The position numbers and the translations under genes were made by a program. From Candidatus Paraprochloron terpiosi LD05 (GTDB taxonomy: Bacteria; Cyanobacteriota; Cyanobacteriia; Cyanobacteriales; Prochloraceae), in NCBI GenBank assembly GCA_018141785.1, contig CP073341.1, forward strand, positions 186,001 to 250,000: 64,000 bases of DNA. The letters are read 5' to 3'. Of the stretch, positions 52,009-62,978 are shown piece after piece. The notes beneath the pieces are model-generated. The model did no database searches. It was not told the DNA's origin and was given only the letters and a program-made list of their open reading frames with translations. Numbering within the stretch: the first letter of the stretch is position 1; each line of letters opens with the position of its first letter.

Positions 52009-55000
52009 TTATTCGATTCCTTCTATCTTATCTTCCACCTCCTGATATAAGTCCTGTAAGCGTTCTAAGTTACTTTCACTGGTTTCCCAATAACCTCGGC
52101 CATTTATTTCCAACAAAGTGCCTAGCATCTTCCGAAAGGAGTTGGGATTCAAGTTCATCAACCGCTGACACATGGCCTTATCTTCAATAAAGGTGGTATT
52201 CACATCCTCATAAACCCAATTATCCACTGCATCGGCGGTGGCGGACCACCCCATAGTATTAACTAGGCGTTTGGAAAGTTCCCGCACTCCTTCATAACCG
52301 TGGTTCAACATTCCTTCGTACCACTTGGGATTCAGAAGTTTAGTGCGGGCGTCTAAACGAACGGTTTCTGATAGAGTGCGCACTTGAGCATTAGCTGTGG
52401 TAGTATCGGCGATATAGGCAGCTGGTTGCTTTCCATCTTCCCGTAAACTAGCTACTACTTTGGTGGGATCTGAGTCAAAATAGTGGGACACATCTGTTAA
52501 ACTAATTTCAGAGGAGTCTAGGTTTTGGAAAGAAACCTCCGCTGTCTTCAAGGCTGCTTCAAATACTCGCCGTTCTTCCTTCATGGTACCAGGATTATCG
52601 GCGTCAAAAGCAAAACTCTTCCGCTTCAGGTACATTTCCTGTAACTCCTTCTCCTCTTCCCAACTGCTATTTTCCACTGCTAAGTTAATATTGGAGGAGT
52701 AGGAGCCAGAAGCGTTGGAAAATACCCGACTCGCTGCTTGTCGCAGGGTTAAATTCATCTCCGCCGCTTGTTCGAGGGCATGTTTGCGAATAAAATTATC
52801 CTTGGCATCTTCCTCAGCTTCCGCCGCCATCTTTACCCCAAGATCCAACAAATTCATTTGGTTAATAAACAAGTCCCGGAACACCCCAGAACAGTTAACC
52901 ACCACGTCAATACGAGGACGTCCCAACTCTTCTAAGGGTATCAACTCCAACTTATTCACCCTTCCTAAGGAATCTGGAACTGGTTTTACCCCAATCATCC
53001 AAAAAATTTGGGCTAAAGACTCCCCATAGGTTTTAATGTTATCTGTACCCCAGAGGACACAGGCAATAGTTTCGGGATAATGCCCGGAGTTGGCTGCCTT
53101 TTGCCGCTCTAACAGGCGATCCACCACAATTTTAGCAGATTTCACCGCTGCTAAGGTAGGGATAGATTGAGGATCCAGAGCATGGATGTTCTTTCCTGTA
53201 GGTAACACATCGGGGTTCCGAATCGGGTCTCCTCCGGGCCCGGGAAGCACATATTCCCCTGCCAACGCTTTCAGCAGTCCCCCCAACTCTTTATCAGCGC
53301 AAACTTGCTCTAAACAGAACTCTAAATACTGAAATAGGGGTTTGAGAGCATCTACGTCAACTTCCTTATACCCACTTTCCTGCAAAGATTGAACCCAAGG
53401 CGCTTTTTTACCTAAGTTGAGGAAGTTCAGCTTGGAAATCATGGAAACCCGTCCTTCCTCGTTGACAGCAGAGCTCACCAAAGCACTCACAGCCCTGCGG
53501 GTGGCTTGAACAATGTCCTGCAACAACTGAACGTCTGCTAACACACCCTTATCGTTATTACGGTAAATCTCCTCAATATCCCTTCCAATACTCTTGGCAA
53601 TAAGACGAGGTAAAGACACAATACCTTCTTCTTCCCTGTCAAGGTTAGCAATATTCACCAAGGTAGCCACTGCTTCTTCAGCAGTAGGGGGTTTCCCAAT
53701 AACATGAAGTCCACAGGGTAAGAGACGGGACTCAATTTCCATCAGGCGACGATACACCGCACCTACCAATAAGTCCCGGGCTTCGGAAGTCATTTCCTTG
53801 GCATCTACGTCAGGTAAATCAATATCTTGGTCCAAATTCACCAAACGACACTTATCGGCGATAGTATTCACAATAGGAATACCCCTTCCTGTATCCTTCA
53901 AAGTTTGATAAGAGGCAATTAACTCCTGTAATTCCTGCAAACCCTTATACAGTCCAGCATTCTCCGCTGGAGGAGTAAGATAGGAGATGGTATTGGCGTA
54001 GCTGCGACGTTTAGCAATGGTAGCCTCACTGGGGTTATTGGCAGCATAATAATAGATATTGGGAATATGACCAATTAAGTTATCAGGATAACAGTCCCCA
54101 GACATGCCCATTTGCTTGCCCGGCATAAATTCCAGGGAACCGTGAGTGCCGAAGTGGAGCACCGCATCCGCCTTCCATACTTTATTCAAGTAAGTATAGT
54201 ATGCAGCAAAACCGTGATGGGGACTAGCGGAACGGGAAAAGAGTAACCGCATGGGGTCTCCTTCGTAACCAAAGGTAGGTTGCACCCCAATAAAGACATT
54301 GCCAAACTCTTTACCATAGATGAGCAAGTTTTGCCCATCACTGTTGAGATGTCCTGGAGGTGGACCCCAATTTTCCTCCAAACGGGTAGAATAGGGAGTG
54401 AGGCGCTCATACTCGGCCACAGCCATGGGATAGGCTACATTTAGTTCGGGACTTTGATATTGGGCTTGAGCATCGTGGATCACCGCTTCCATCAACTCTT
54501 GGGGCGAGTCGGGCAAATCTTTAATATCGTACCCATTATATTTTAGTCCCTTCATCACCTCGTAAATAGAGCCGAACACATCCAAATAAGCAGCAGTCCC
54601 CACATTCCCCTTATCAGGCGGAAAGCTGAACACCGTAATAGCCACCTTTTTATCCAGTTTGGGCTTTTTCCGTAGATTCGCCCATTTCAACGCCCGTCCA
54701 GCGATGGCTTCCACCCTGTCTTGAAGAGCGATGGCCTTCCCTGTCATACCATCTCGCCCTGAGAGTATTATAGGTTCAATCGCCCCATCTAACTCAGGAA
54801 TGGCAATTTGCAACGCCACTTGGATAGGATGAAGTCCCAAATCGCTCTCTTCCCACTCCTGGGTAGTTTGGAATACCAGAGGTAAAGTTACCATATAGGG
54901 GCGATTCAGCCGTTGCAAAGACTCAATGGCTTTGGGGTGGTCTTGGCGAGCAGGCCCCCCCACGAGAGCAAAACCAGTCAGGGAAACCACCGTATCCACC

Positions 55001-55992
55001 ACAGGTAGAGGTTCCATTCCTTTAATAGTATCATCCCAGAAATAGGCATTCACAGGTTTAGAGAAGTCCAGACCTCCCGCAAAGACTGCAATAACCCGAG
55101 CACCCATGGCCTCCAGTTCCTGTACCATAGCCACATAATGAGCATCATCCCCCGTCACTAGGTGAGTGCGTTGCAATACCAAACCCACACAGGGAGCTAA
55201 GGGGTCTTTGATATCCTCAGAGATATCACTACGACTGTTGAACCAGGTTAGATAGTCCTGCAAATTCTCAAACATATGGGGAGCGAGGGGGTGCCAAATA
55301 CCCATATCAGGATATACTACTGGCTCTTGATAAGAGAAACTATCCAAATCGGGAAACACATATTTATCCGCCAGCATGAGGAGGAAGTTTTGCAAATTAT
55401 CCGCCGAACCTCCCAACCAATATTGGAAGCCCAGCATAAAGTTGCGAGCGTCCTGTGCCTTATCCATGGGCATATATTTTAATACCTTGGGGAGGGTACG
55501 GAGCAACTTCAACATGCTATCCTGGAAAGAAGAGCTGGACTTCTTCTTCCGATTGCGCATAAACTGGGCGATGGCGCTCTTAGACTGACCCAAATTAGCC
55601 ATAGAGAAGGTTCCCAGCTTATTCAACCGCATAACTTGGGGCATTGAGGGGAAGACAATGGCAGCGTCCAGCCTCTCCCGATGGGGTTTTACAGCTTCTG
55701 CTACCTTTTCAGCCAAGTCTTCGATGAATATCAGAGAAGCAATAAAGATATTCGCCGTGGCAATATCCCGCTTAAAGTCCTCATAATTATCCGGATCCCG
55801 CAGCTCCTCAATCAAATAACCGCTTATTTCTACCGCTATTTTCGGGTTATGGCGGTTAATACAGCTGGTCGCTTCCGACAGGGTACTTTGATATTGAGGC
55901 TCCAAAACCACATAAACTACCTTCAGGAGCGATCGCCCCTCTACTTTATCAGGGACTATGTGGCGAATGGTAGATTTTACTTGCGTGAACAT
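52009..55992 (-). CDS. chlH: magnesium chelatase subunit H
   Basis: 1,327 residues, the porphyrin-binding subunit that inserts Mg into protoporphyrin IX with ChlD and ChlI, the first committed chlorophyll step. Typical motifs include [40 protein letters not shown] and [20 protein letters not shown]. The length fits the ChlH type. The 340-base upstream region must hold its promoter. Confidence 0.98.
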   Translation of the reverse strand: MFTQVKSTIRHIVPDKVEGRSLLKVVYVVLEPQYQSTLSEATSCINRHNPKIAVEISGYLIEELRDPDNYEDFKRDIATANIFIASLIFIEDLAEKVAEAVKPHRERLDAAIVFPSMPQVMRLNKLGTFSMANLGQSKSAIAQFMRNRKKKSSSSFQDSMLKLLRTLPKVLKYMPMDKAQDARNFMLGFQYWLGGSADNLQNFLLMLADKYVFPDLDSFSYQEPVVYPDMGIWHPLAPHMFENLQDYLTWFNSRSDISEDIKDPLAPCVGLVLQRTHLVTGDDAHYVAMVQELEAMGARVIAVFAGGLDFSKPVNAYFWDDTIKGMEPLPVVDTVVSLTGFALVGGPARQDHPKAIESLQRLNRPYMVTLPLVFQTTQEWEESDLGLHPIQVALQIAIPELDGAIEPIILSGRDGMTGKAIALQDRVEAIAGRALKWANLRKKPKLDKKVAITVFSFPPDKGNVGTAAYLDVFGSIYEVMKGLKYNGYDIKDLPDSPQELMEAVIHDAQAQYQSPELNVAYPMAVAEYERLTPYSTRLEENWGPPPGHLNSDGQNLLIYGKEFGNVFIGVQPTFGYEGDPMRLLFSRSASPHHGFAAYYTYLNKVWKADAVLHFGTHGSLEFMPGKQMGMSGDCYPDNLIGHIPNIYYYAANNPSEATIAKRRSYANTISYLTPPAENAGLYKGLQELQELIASYQTLKDTGRGIPIVNTIADKCRLVNLDQDIDLPDVDAKEMTSEARDLLVGAVYRRLMEIESRLLPCGLHVIGKPPTAEEAVATLVNIANLDREEEGIVSLPRLIAKSIGRDIEEIYRNNDKGVLADVQLLQDIVQATRRAVSALVSSAVNEEGRVSMISKLNFLNLGKKAPWVQSLQESGYKEVDVDALKPLFQYLEFCLEQVCADKELGGLLKALAGEYVLPGPGGDPIRNPDVLPTGKNIHALDPQSIPTLAAVKSAKIVVDRLLERQKAANSGHYPETIACVLWGTDNIKTYGESLAQIFWMIGVKPVPDSLGRVNKLELIPLEELGRPRIDVVVNCSGVFRDLFINQMNLLDLGVKMAAEAEEDAKDNFIRKHALEQAAEMNLTLRQAASRVFSNASGSYSSNINLAVENSSWEEEKELQEMYLKRKSFAFDADNPGTMKEERRVFEAALKTAEVSFQNLDSSEISLTDVSHYFDSDPTKVVASLREDGKQPAAYIADTTTANAQVRTLSETVRLDARTKLLNPKWYEGMLNHGYEGVRELSKRLVNTMGWSATADAVDNWVYEDVNTTFIEDKAMCQRLMNLNPNSFRKMLGTLLEINGRGYWETSESNLERLQDLYQEVEDKIEGIE

Positions 55993-56334
55993 AAAAGTGA
56001 TTCTCCTCTCGGGCTGGACAGTACTACCTCAATCTTTGATTGTATCGAAAAATCCTCGCCCTATATACGCTGACAGGGTTATTTGAAACAATTCGATATA
56101 TTCTTTGTTACATTTATTTACAATTTGCAATAGTTTTCGCTCACATATTGCTTAACAAAAATTAACTATAATATTTTTTATATCATATGATAATTTAGGG
56201 AAATGGCAGAAGTGTTGAATATTAAAAAAGATTAAAAATTGTGAAAGCAATAGTGAAATATTGCTTACCTTAGCCCGTGGGCCTGTTTAAGCAATCTTGT
56301 AACCATTGGCGGATATGACCCGCACTATTCCAAA
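55993..56334. other. AT-rich intergenic region between sbcC and chlH
   Basis: 342 bases, strongly AT-rich around 56085-56260, with no credible gene. It holds the chlH promoter and the 3' end of the sbcC transcript. No RNA gene was recognised. Confidence 0.5.
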
Positions 56335-59300
56335 CTAATTCAAGATTCTTAATTGAGAACCCCCATCGCCTTTTGAGACTTCAATTCTGTTTTGGAAAGC
56401 TGCTTTAAATTGAGCCATATGTGTTATGGCAAGAATGCAGGAAAAATCAGCAGTAATAGCATTAATAGCAGCAATGAGACGTTCGCACCCTTCTTTATCC
56501 TGACTACTAAACCCTTCATCTATAATTAACATCTGCATTTCTGTTCCTGCTCTTTGGGCTAATAGTTGGGCTAAAGCTAGACGGATAGCAAAATTAATCC
56601 GAAATGCTTCTCCCCCGGAATAAGTTTCGTAAGCACGAGTTCCCCTGGTATCAGCGATGGCTATTTCCAGGGTATCAATTAGTTTAGCATTTTTCTTAGA
56701 GCGATTACTAGCAGCTTTTTGGGTTAAAAACTGAATGTGCAACTGATTATCCGTCAATCGTGCTAGAATTTGATTAGCTTGACTCTCTAACTGGGGGAGG
56801 ATATTCTCAATAGTCAGGGCTTGAATGCCATTTTTGCCAAATGCCTGTGCCAATTCCTGATATACTATATATTGTCGTCGTCCATTTTTAAGCTGTTGGC
56901 AACTATCTTCGTACTGTTTTGCTAGAAGTTCCAGTTGAGTAAGTTCCTGTTGCCAACGTCCCTGTTGACTAATTAATGTGTCTAGTTGACGTCGTCTCTG
57001 CTGAATTTGCTGCTCCAAAGTTTTGATTTCTCCACTTTTATCCCCCATTTCCGCCATTTGTAGTACAATTGCATCTATCTGCTTTTCTAGGGTTACTTTC
57101 TCTTCTAACCTAGATTTGAGTACCTGAGTTAACTCCTCTAGAGCCTGCTGTTTTTGGGGATATGCAGTCTTGGCTTGTTCCAACTCTTTTTGCAGCAAAT
57201 GCCGGGTTGTGCCTTGACGCAATTGGGCAATTAGTTGATTGTGTTGGGTGTCATTATACCCCAATTGGGCAATTTCCCCATCTAGTTCCCCAATTTGTTG
57301 CTTAATTTTAGTTTCCCACTCTTCTTTCTGGCGTTGCAAACTGGCAATTTTTTCCTCACACTGGGGTTTTACTGCTGCAATTTTCTCCCTTAGACGACGA
57401 GCTTCTTCTATTTTAGCTTGTTTAATTTCCGCCCAGCGCCACTTTTCCACCTCTTTCCGCACTAAAGTGTGAGTTTGTTCGTCGTAATTTAAGTCAGCTA
57501 TGAGCTGATCTAACTCAGTTAGTTCCCTCTCTAACTGGGAACCAACCACAAAGGAGCGCTCTAATGATTCTATTTCTAGCTTGATTTGTTGCAGTTGACT
57601 GTATACTTCTTCCGTAGCTTCTAAAAAGCTCTCTAACTGCCCTAGTTCCTGTTGTAGTTGGTCATAAGGAGCTAACTCCTGGGTTAATTGGGCATATTCT
57701 TCCCGCAATAACTGTAGTTCTCCTTCGCAGGTGGCTATTTGTTCCCGAATATTCCACAATTGCTGTTCATTCTCTTGATATTCCCTTTGGGTTTTGCCCA
57801 TTACCCGTTCCCGGTGGTGTTCGTCCAGTTCCTGTTCACACAAAGGACAAGCTGCACTTGGGGATTGTAACATTTTCAGTTTCTGGCGCAGTGCTTCCAA
57901 TTGCTCCTGGCAAATGCCCTGTTTTTCTTCAAGTCGTCCCCGAAAATCCCTCCTTTCCGTACCCTTGTCCTGAACCCGTTGCTGGTAACCTCGCTTTTTC
58001 TCCAACTCCTCAATTTCCCGATTCACTGTCAGCAATGCTTGACGTTTTTCAGGTACTACTGCCATTTGGTTTGCAAGTTGTTCAGCAGTAGAGCGTTTTT
58101 GTTCTAGTTGGGCTGTTCGTTTAGCTTCCAGCAGCTGGATCTCTCTTTCCAGGGTTTGACGCTGTTGCAGGAGGGGGGACACCTGGTGTTGCAAATCATC
58201 TAGTTCTTGCAGTTTAGAGCGCAATTCCTGGAGCTTTTTTAAAGCAGCTTCTACCTCCTCAGCATCCCTGAGCACTTGCTCCTGTTCCTTTTCTTGTTCT
58301 CCTAAAGTTTCCAGATAAGTCGAGCTTTGGCTAATTTGCACCTTTAATTCGTTACTGCGTTTAATTAGCTGCCTTTCTAGTTCCTGACGCTGTTGTTGCA
58401 CATTCTGGTAAGTGGTAAATTTAGCTGCTAAGGCTTCTTCTTCCTCTTGCCATTTTAGCAGTTGGTTATAGTTAGCGGTAATTTCTCGTTCCTGACTGAG
58501 TAGCTGAGCTAGTTCTTTCAGTTGATTTTGGATTTGAGAATGCTCTTGGGAAAGGCGCTCATACTCCCGACACTGGTTTTCCTTTTGATTTTGGTACCAT
58601 ATGAGCTGCTGTTGGGCAGTTTGACGCCTGCTTGCAGCTGCTTGCAGTTCTTGTAGTTTTTCCTTATCCTTCTCCCCTCTCTCTTCCAGTGCTGTCAGCT
58701 CCGTGGTAATGGTAGTTAATTGGGAGATAATGGCTTCTTTCCGTTCTAACTGTTGCTCTAGAGGTTGGAGACTTTCCTCTAACTGCTCTACTTTACCCTT
58801 ATATTCCTTGGAGATATCCTTAGCTTTACCGGCTAACTCCTCATAGCGCTCTAGTTTCAGCAACTGTGCCAAAATTTGTTTCCGTTCGCTGGGGCGACGC
58901 AGCATAAACTCATTTGCTCTTCCCTGACGCAAATAAGCGGAATTGATAAATGTATCGTAATCCAGCTTTAAACTGGTGATAATTAGTTGTTGAGTGGGAC
59001 GTAACCCTTTCAGAGAAAGGGTTTTATATCCACTATGACTTTTTACCTGAAATTCCAGAGTGGAGCTTCTACCCCTTTCACGGTTGCGAATAATGCGATA
59101 GGTTTCTCCGTTGCAAATGAACTCAAAATCCACCCGCACATTCTTTTCCCCCGTGTGAATCACATCCTCTTCCGTGGAAGCACGACTTTTGCCCCAAATA
59201 ACCCAGGTAATGGCATCCAATAATCCAGATTTACCCGCGCCATTGGCTCCAGAAATACACGCAGTATGGAAGGAGCGAAAGTCTAGGGTTGCTTCGCGAT

Positions 59301-59340
59301 AGCTGAGGAAGTTTTTCAGGGTTAGCTGCAAAGGAATCAT
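56335..59340 (-). CDS. sbcC: SbcC/Rad50-type exonuclease ATPase
   Basis: 1,001 residues: N-terminal SGANGAGKSGLLDAITW (Walker A), a very long coiled coil with the zinc hook CPLCEQEL near the middle, and the C-terminal ABC half with ETYSGGEAFRINFAIRLALA (signature) and MLIIDEGFSSQD (Walker B). With SbcD it processes DNA ends and hairpins. Its ATG overlaps the stop of the upstream surface-protein gene by ATGA. Confidence 0.96.
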   Translation of the reverse strand: MIPLQLTLKNFLSYREATLDFRSFHTACISGANGAGKSGLLDAITWVIWGKSRASTEEDVIHTGEKNVRVDFEFICNGETYRIIRNRERGRSSTLEFQVKSHSGYKTLSLKGLRPTQQLIITSLKLDYDTFINSAYLRQGRANEFMLRRPSERKQILAQLLKLERYEELAGKAKDISKEYKGKVEQLEESLQPLEQQLERKEAIISQLTTITTELTALEERGEKDKEKLQELQAAASRRQTAQQQLIWYQNQKENQCREYERLSQEHSQIQNQLKELAQLLSQEREITANYNQLLKWQEEEEALAAKFTTYQNVQQQRQELERQLIKRSNELKVQISQSSTYLETLGEQEKEQEQVLRDAEEVEAALKKLQELRSKLQELDDLQHQVSPLLQQRQTLEREIQLLEAKRTAQLEQKRSTAEQLANQMAVVPEKRQALLTVNREIEELEKKRGYQQRVQDKGTERRDFRGRLEEKQGICQEQLEALRQKLKMLQSPSAACPLCEQELDEHHRERVMGKTQREYQENEQQLWNIREQIATCEGELQLLREEYAQLTQELAPYDQLQQELGQLESFLEATEEVYSQLQQIKLEIESLERSFVVGSQLERELTELDQLIADLNYDEQTHTLVRKEVEKWRWAEIKQAKIEEARRLREKIAAVKPQCEEKIASLQRQKEEWETKIKQQIGELDGEIAQLGYNDTQHNQLIAQLRQGTTRHLLQKELEQAKTAYPQKQQALEELTQVLKSRLEEKVTLEKQIDAIVLQMAEMGDKSGEIKTLEQQIQQRRRQLDTLISQQGRWQQELTQLELLAKQYEDSCQQLKNGRRQYIVYQELAQAFGKNGIQALTIENILPQLESQANQILARLTDNQLHIQFLTQKAASNRSKKNAKLIDTLEIAIADTRGTRAYETYSGGEAFRINFAIRLALAQLLAQRAGTEMQMLIIDEGFSSQDKEGCERLIAAINAITADFSCILAITHMAQFKAAFQNRIEVSKGDGGSQLRILN

Positions 59341-60032
59341 TTTTTTATCATTTTTTTATTTCTGAAGTAATAGATACCTCCTAAGGATACTGCAAATATA
59401 ACTCCTGGTAGATGCCCAAATTCAAATGGTACTTGTTGAAAAGCTATTTCATTGAGAATTAGCCGGTTTCCACCAAAATTCGAGATAACATTTAGGTGAA
59501 CATATCGAGTTTCAATTTCTTCGAAAGGAAACGTCATGGCTCGAGAAATTGAAGGATCTGCATTTTCAACAGTGCTATTCCTAACTGTATTAAAAGTGCC
59601 CAAGCTTGTAGCTCCATTCTCAAAATCATTGTCGTCATCAACGAATAACTCAAATTCCCTTAGAGCAGCGCCAATTTCTGTATTCCACAATGCTAATCCT
59701 CCGATGAGGAAGTTACTACCTAAGTCAAAGGTTATGATTCCCATATCCTCACTGCTAGAACTTGCCCATGTAGTTAGTGATCTTTCCCCCCCCCCGGGAT
59801 TGAAATTCGACGTAATGTTACCTACCTCACTCCAAGGAGTTTCTCTGCTCGTATAACTTTGTGATAACCCACTTTGGTTAATTAGGTTTTCTAATGGATT
59901 GCTTTCCAAGGTACCTATATTTGAGGTAACTCCCTCAGGCTGTAGGATATTATTGACAGCATGAGCAGGGCCCCTACCGAGAGCCAGGAGTGCGGTCGTA
60001 ATTGCCAGAGTGGCGGCTAGTGGTAATTTCAT
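59337..60032 (-). CDS. secreted discoidin-like protein with PFE-CTERM-like anchor, copy 2
   Basis: 231 residues, a paralog of 51241-51927 with the same plan: signal peptide (MKLPLAATLAITTALLALGR), TFDLGSNFLIGGLALWN, RYVHLNVISNFG and sorting tail VPFEFGHLPGVIF, then SLGGIYYFRNKK. The two tails are more alike than the domains between. Odd coupling: its stop overlaps the sbcC start. Confidence 0.72.
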   Translation of the reverse strand: MKLPLAATLAITTALLALGRGPAHAVNNILQPEGVTSNIGTLESNPLENLINQSGLSQSYTSRETPWSEVGNITSNFNPGGGERSLTTWASSSSEDMGIITFDLGSNFLIGGLALWNTEIGAALREFELFVDDDNDFENGATSLGTFNTVRNSTVENADPSISRAMTFPFEEIETRYVHLNVISNFGGNRLILNEIAFQQVPFEFGHLPGVIFAVSLGGIYYFRNKKMIKK

Positions 60033-60112
60033 GAGAAAGGAAATCCGAGAATAACATCTAATCCAGTATAGTAGATGTTCGTTTCCTCACGCAACCCCAA
60101 AATCGGAAAAAT

Positions 60113-60322
60113 TTACCAAACTTTAGGTCGAAAATTTTGGTCATTGACAATTTCCACCACCTCCCCTGACTGCTGGATAACGAATAACCCCTGACGATAA
60201 GCATAGGTGTCGATTCCCTCATCAATCTCAATCCCCGCCACAGCAGCATTTAGTTTGACGTCACTATAACGGGGAAATGCTTCCTTAAAATAAGCCAACT
60301 TTTCTAAAAAATAGTCCACATC
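60113..60322 (-). pseudogene. C-terminal fragment of a DUF3782-like gene
   Basis: Codes DVDYFLEKLAYFKEAFPRYS and then GIEIDEGIDTYAYRQGLFVI to a stop at 60113, matching the last ~70 residues of the intact gene at 50540. The upstream part is replaced at about 60322 by the tail of a group II intron (60321-60335). Confidence 0.8.
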
Positions 60323-60335
60323 TACCTATCTCGAC
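60321..60335 (+). mobile_element. 15-base relic of a group II intron 3' end
   Basis: TCTACCTATCTCGAC is identical to the last 15 bases of introns C and D, here on the plus strand and lying exactly at the breakpoint between two gene fragments. Confidence 0.45.
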
Positions 60336-60339
60336 AGTA

Positions 60340-60428
60340 GTGACAGCATGAGCAGGGCCCCTACCGAGAGCCAGGAGTGCGGTCGTAATTGCCAGAGTGG
60401 CGGCTAGTGGTAATTTCATGAGAAAGGA
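60340..60428 (-). pseudogene. N-terminal fragment of a third anchor-protein gene
   Basis: ATG near 60418 starts MKLPLAATLAITTALLALGR and ends after AHAV at the direct-repeat boundary. Only the signal peptide remains. Confidence 0.7.
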
Positions 60429-60534
60429 AATCCGAGAATAACATCTAATCCAGTATAGTAGATGTTCGTTTCCTCACGCAACAGGCCGTAGAAAAATTCC
60501 TGAGGGCATTGACACTAGGAAGATAGGGAGAATC

Positions 60535-62088
60535 TCAAGTCTTCCAAATGCGTTGGACTAACATGTCTACCTCTGGTAACTTCAATTGTGAGGCAATGAA
60601 GCTAAAAACAGCAAGAACTACAAAAATCCCTATCCCCAACTGCCATAACAGTCCCCAGTTGGCCAAACTCCCTATCCACGAACTGCTCAAACCGGCAATC
60701 CCACTGGCAACGGTTAAACCCAACAGTGCTGTTGCCCACTCCTTCAGAGGTAAACCCTTCAAACGACGGTTTAAAATAGCCAACATTAACCCCATGGAAA
60801 TGACGTTTACCCCTATGGTAGCGAAGACTAAACCGGGAGCCTGAAAGGCTTTTACCAGGAAAAAATCTAACACTCCATTGAGGAAGATATTGGCTATACT
60901 AATCTTAAAAGGGGTTTTACCGTCTCCCAAGGCGTAGAATACTCTCACTAATACGTCTCGTCCCAAATAAAAGAACATACCGCAACCGTAAGCCATTAAT
61001 ACGGGAGCCACAACTTTAACCGCTTCTGAATCGAAACCATAGCGCTGATAAATAACCTGGACAATAGGTTGGGAGAGGGAAACAAAGATGGCAGTGAGGG
61101 GTAACATTGTTAGAGCAGTTAGCAACAACCCCTGACGAATTTTTACCTTCAATTCTGGCCAATTTTCCGGGGCTGCTAACCGGGAAAATACCGGGAGGAA
61201 AGGGACGAGAATCATGTTGGAGATAATACCTACAGGAGTGAGAACGATAAAATTGCCATATCGCATGGCTGCTGCTGCGTTCTGGATATAAGAAGCAAAG
61301 AATAAGTCCGTGTAGACATTAATATGGAGCATACCGGAAGAAAGGGTGGCTGGTATCATGACTTTCAGTACGTCTCCCACTCCCGGAATGCGCCAATTAA
61401 ACCTAAAGCGCAATTTTCCCATGCCCGATCGCCACTGAGCAATTAGTTGGGCTAACCATTGTAAAATAGCTCCTCCTAAGGTACCCCAGGCTAAAATTCT
61501 TCCTCCTAGTTGGAGGTATTCAGCATTGGTGATATTTTCTCCTAACTGTAAGAATAATAAGGTTACAGCTCCCACGAGTGCTAAACTGGAGAAAAGGGGA
61601 CTGATACTGGGGAGCAAATATTGGTCGTCAGCGTTGAGAGTTCCAAAACCAATACCAATTAATCCTGCTAATATGGCGAGGGGAGCCATAATTTGTAATT
61701 GTTCTACAGCGATCGCCCTGGTTTCCCCTGCCAAACCTGGTGCCAGCAGGCTAATAAAAGTGTCTGCAAATACTATGAGCACTACCGTCCCCAATAACAG
61801 TATTCCGGTGACTAGGGTAGTAACAGTTTCTACAATAACCGCAGCTTCCGACTTATCCCGCTTGGAGAGAACACTCACCAAAGCGCTGTGAAAAGGACCA
61901 TTAATACCTCCCAAGAGAATGAGGAGGAAACCGGGGATAACGTAAGCGTAAGCGTAAGCGTTGACAGCGGGACCAACGCCAAAAGCGGCTGCAATAGCCA
62001 TTTCCCGCACTAAGCCGAAAACTTTACTTATGAGGGTAGCGATGGCTACAATACGAGCAATACTAACTAGGGAACGAGCATTTTTCAT
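60535..62088 (-). CDS. murJ: lipid II flippase MurJ
   Basis: 517 residues from ATG 62088 (MKNARSLVSIARIVAIATLI); the frame is open to 62142. About 14 membrane helices of the MOP superfamily. AFGVGPAVNAYAYAYVIPGF and GGINGPFHSALVSVLSK are family signatures. It moves the peptidoglycan precursor across the inner membrane. The AYAYAY codons form a short GTAAGC tandem repeat (61939-61960). Confidence 0.93.
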   Translation of the reverse strand: MKNARSLVSIARIVAIATLISKVFGLVREMAIAAAFGVGPAVNAYAYAYVIPGFLLILLGGINGPFHSALVSVLSKRDKSEAAVIVETVTTLVTGILLLGTVVLIVFADTFISLLAPGLAGETRAIAVEQLQIMAPLAILAGLIGIGFGTLNADDQYLLPSISPLFSSLALVGAVTLLFLQLGENITNAEYLQLGGRILAWGTLGGAILQWLAQLIAQWRSGMGKLRFRFNWRIPGVGDVLKVMIPATLSSGMLHINVYTDLFFASYIQNAAAAMRYGNFIVLTPVGIISNMILVPFLPVFSRLAAPENWPELKVKIRQGLLLTALTMLPLTAIFVSLSQPIVQVIYQRYGFDSEAVKVVAPVLMAYGCGMFFYLGRDVLVRVFYALGDGKTPFKISIANIFLNGVLDFFLVKAFQAPGLVFATIGVNVISMGLMLAILNRRLKGLPLKEWATALLGLTVASGIAGLSSSWIGSLANWGLLWQLGIGIFVVLAVFSFIASQLKLPEVDMLVQRIWKT

Positions 62089-62127
62089 ATTTAGGATTTT
62101 GTGTAAAGAAGTTGTTATTATATTAAA

Positions 62128-62976
62128 ATGGTGTTCATGCAATCAATAAATTATACAACCCAATCGGTAGATACCAGTATGGAAGTTGAGAGGATACAAT
62201 TTGCTAAATGGCGCTCCCTCTCATTGTCCCAAAAAGCAGAGCTGGTAAGTAGCTGGACAAAAGGTTGTTGGGAAATGGGCTTAAATGCCATCCTCTCCCG
62301 TTATCCCGATGCAACTTACCCTATAATCCGAAATAAATTTGCTATTCTTACTCTAGGAAACACAACTGCTCATTGGATTTTAGCACAAAATTACCAGCCC
62401 CCATTAATGATAACCGATCCCATTTCTTTAGCTCTCGTAATCACGGATATATTGAACCAACTAGAAATATCCTACCTGGTAGGGGGTTCTTTAGCAAGTA
62501 GTCTTCTGGGAGAACTCCGCAGTACCCAAGATATTGACTTAGTTGTAGATTTAGATTTAGAGAAAGTTCCTTTATTGCTTGACGCACTAGAACCCAGATT
62601 TTATGTGAGTGAAAATGCTGTGAGAGAGGCGATTATTGCTCAGAAATCCTTTAACATTATTGATAATGAATCTTTGGGCAAAGTTGATATGTTTATCCTG
62701 AAAGATGAACCCTTTTCCCACAGCGAGTTCCAACGGAAGCAACCCCGAATAATACGCCCAGGAACTATGTTAGTATTGCCCACAGCGGAAGATATTATAT
62801 TACAAAAGTTAACTTGGTATAAACTGGGGTATGGGAGCGAGAAACAATGGCGGGACATTTTAGGAGTAATGAAGTTACAAGGAGAAAAACTGGATTTGGC
62901 TTATTTATCCCACTGGGCTGAAAATTTAGGGGTGTTAGAATCATTAAAGAGGGGTTTAACTCAGTCTGGACTTTAA
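62128..62976 (+). CDS. nucleotidyltransferase-like protein
   Basis: 282 residues; start uncertain (62128, 62137 or 62179). YLVGGSLASSLLGELRSTQDIDLVVDLD (about 116-143) has the GS and DxD signature of the nucleotidyltransferase superfamily, and VLPTAEDIILQKLTWYKLG is shared with AbiEii-type toxins and DUF6036 proteins. The first ~85 residues are a separate helical part. No partner antitoxin is adjacent. Divergent from murJ. Confidence 0.72.
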   Translation: MVFMQSINYTTQSVDTSMEVERIQFAKWRSLSLSQKAELVSSWTKGCWEMGLNAILSRYPDATYPIIRNKFAILTLGNTTAHWILAQNYQPPLMITDPISLALVITDILNQLEISYLVGGSLASSLLGELRSTQDIDLVVDLDLEKVPLLLDALEPRFYVSENAVREAIIAQKSFNIIDNESLGKVDMFILKDEPFSHSEFQRKQPRIIRPGTMLVLPTAEDIILQKLTWYKLGYGSEKQWRDILGVMKLQGEKLDLAYLSHWAENLGVLESLKRGLTQSGL

Positions 62977-62978
62977 GT

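Larger units (their letters stand above)
59957..60482. repeat. direct repeat of the copy 2 5' region (59957-60095 and 60340-60482)
   Basis: About 140 bases from GACAGCATGAGCAGGGCCCC to GTTTCCTCACGCAAC, covering the signal peptide codons and leader of the anchor protein, occur twice with virtually no changes. Between them lies the DUF3782-like fragment. Confidence 0.85.
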
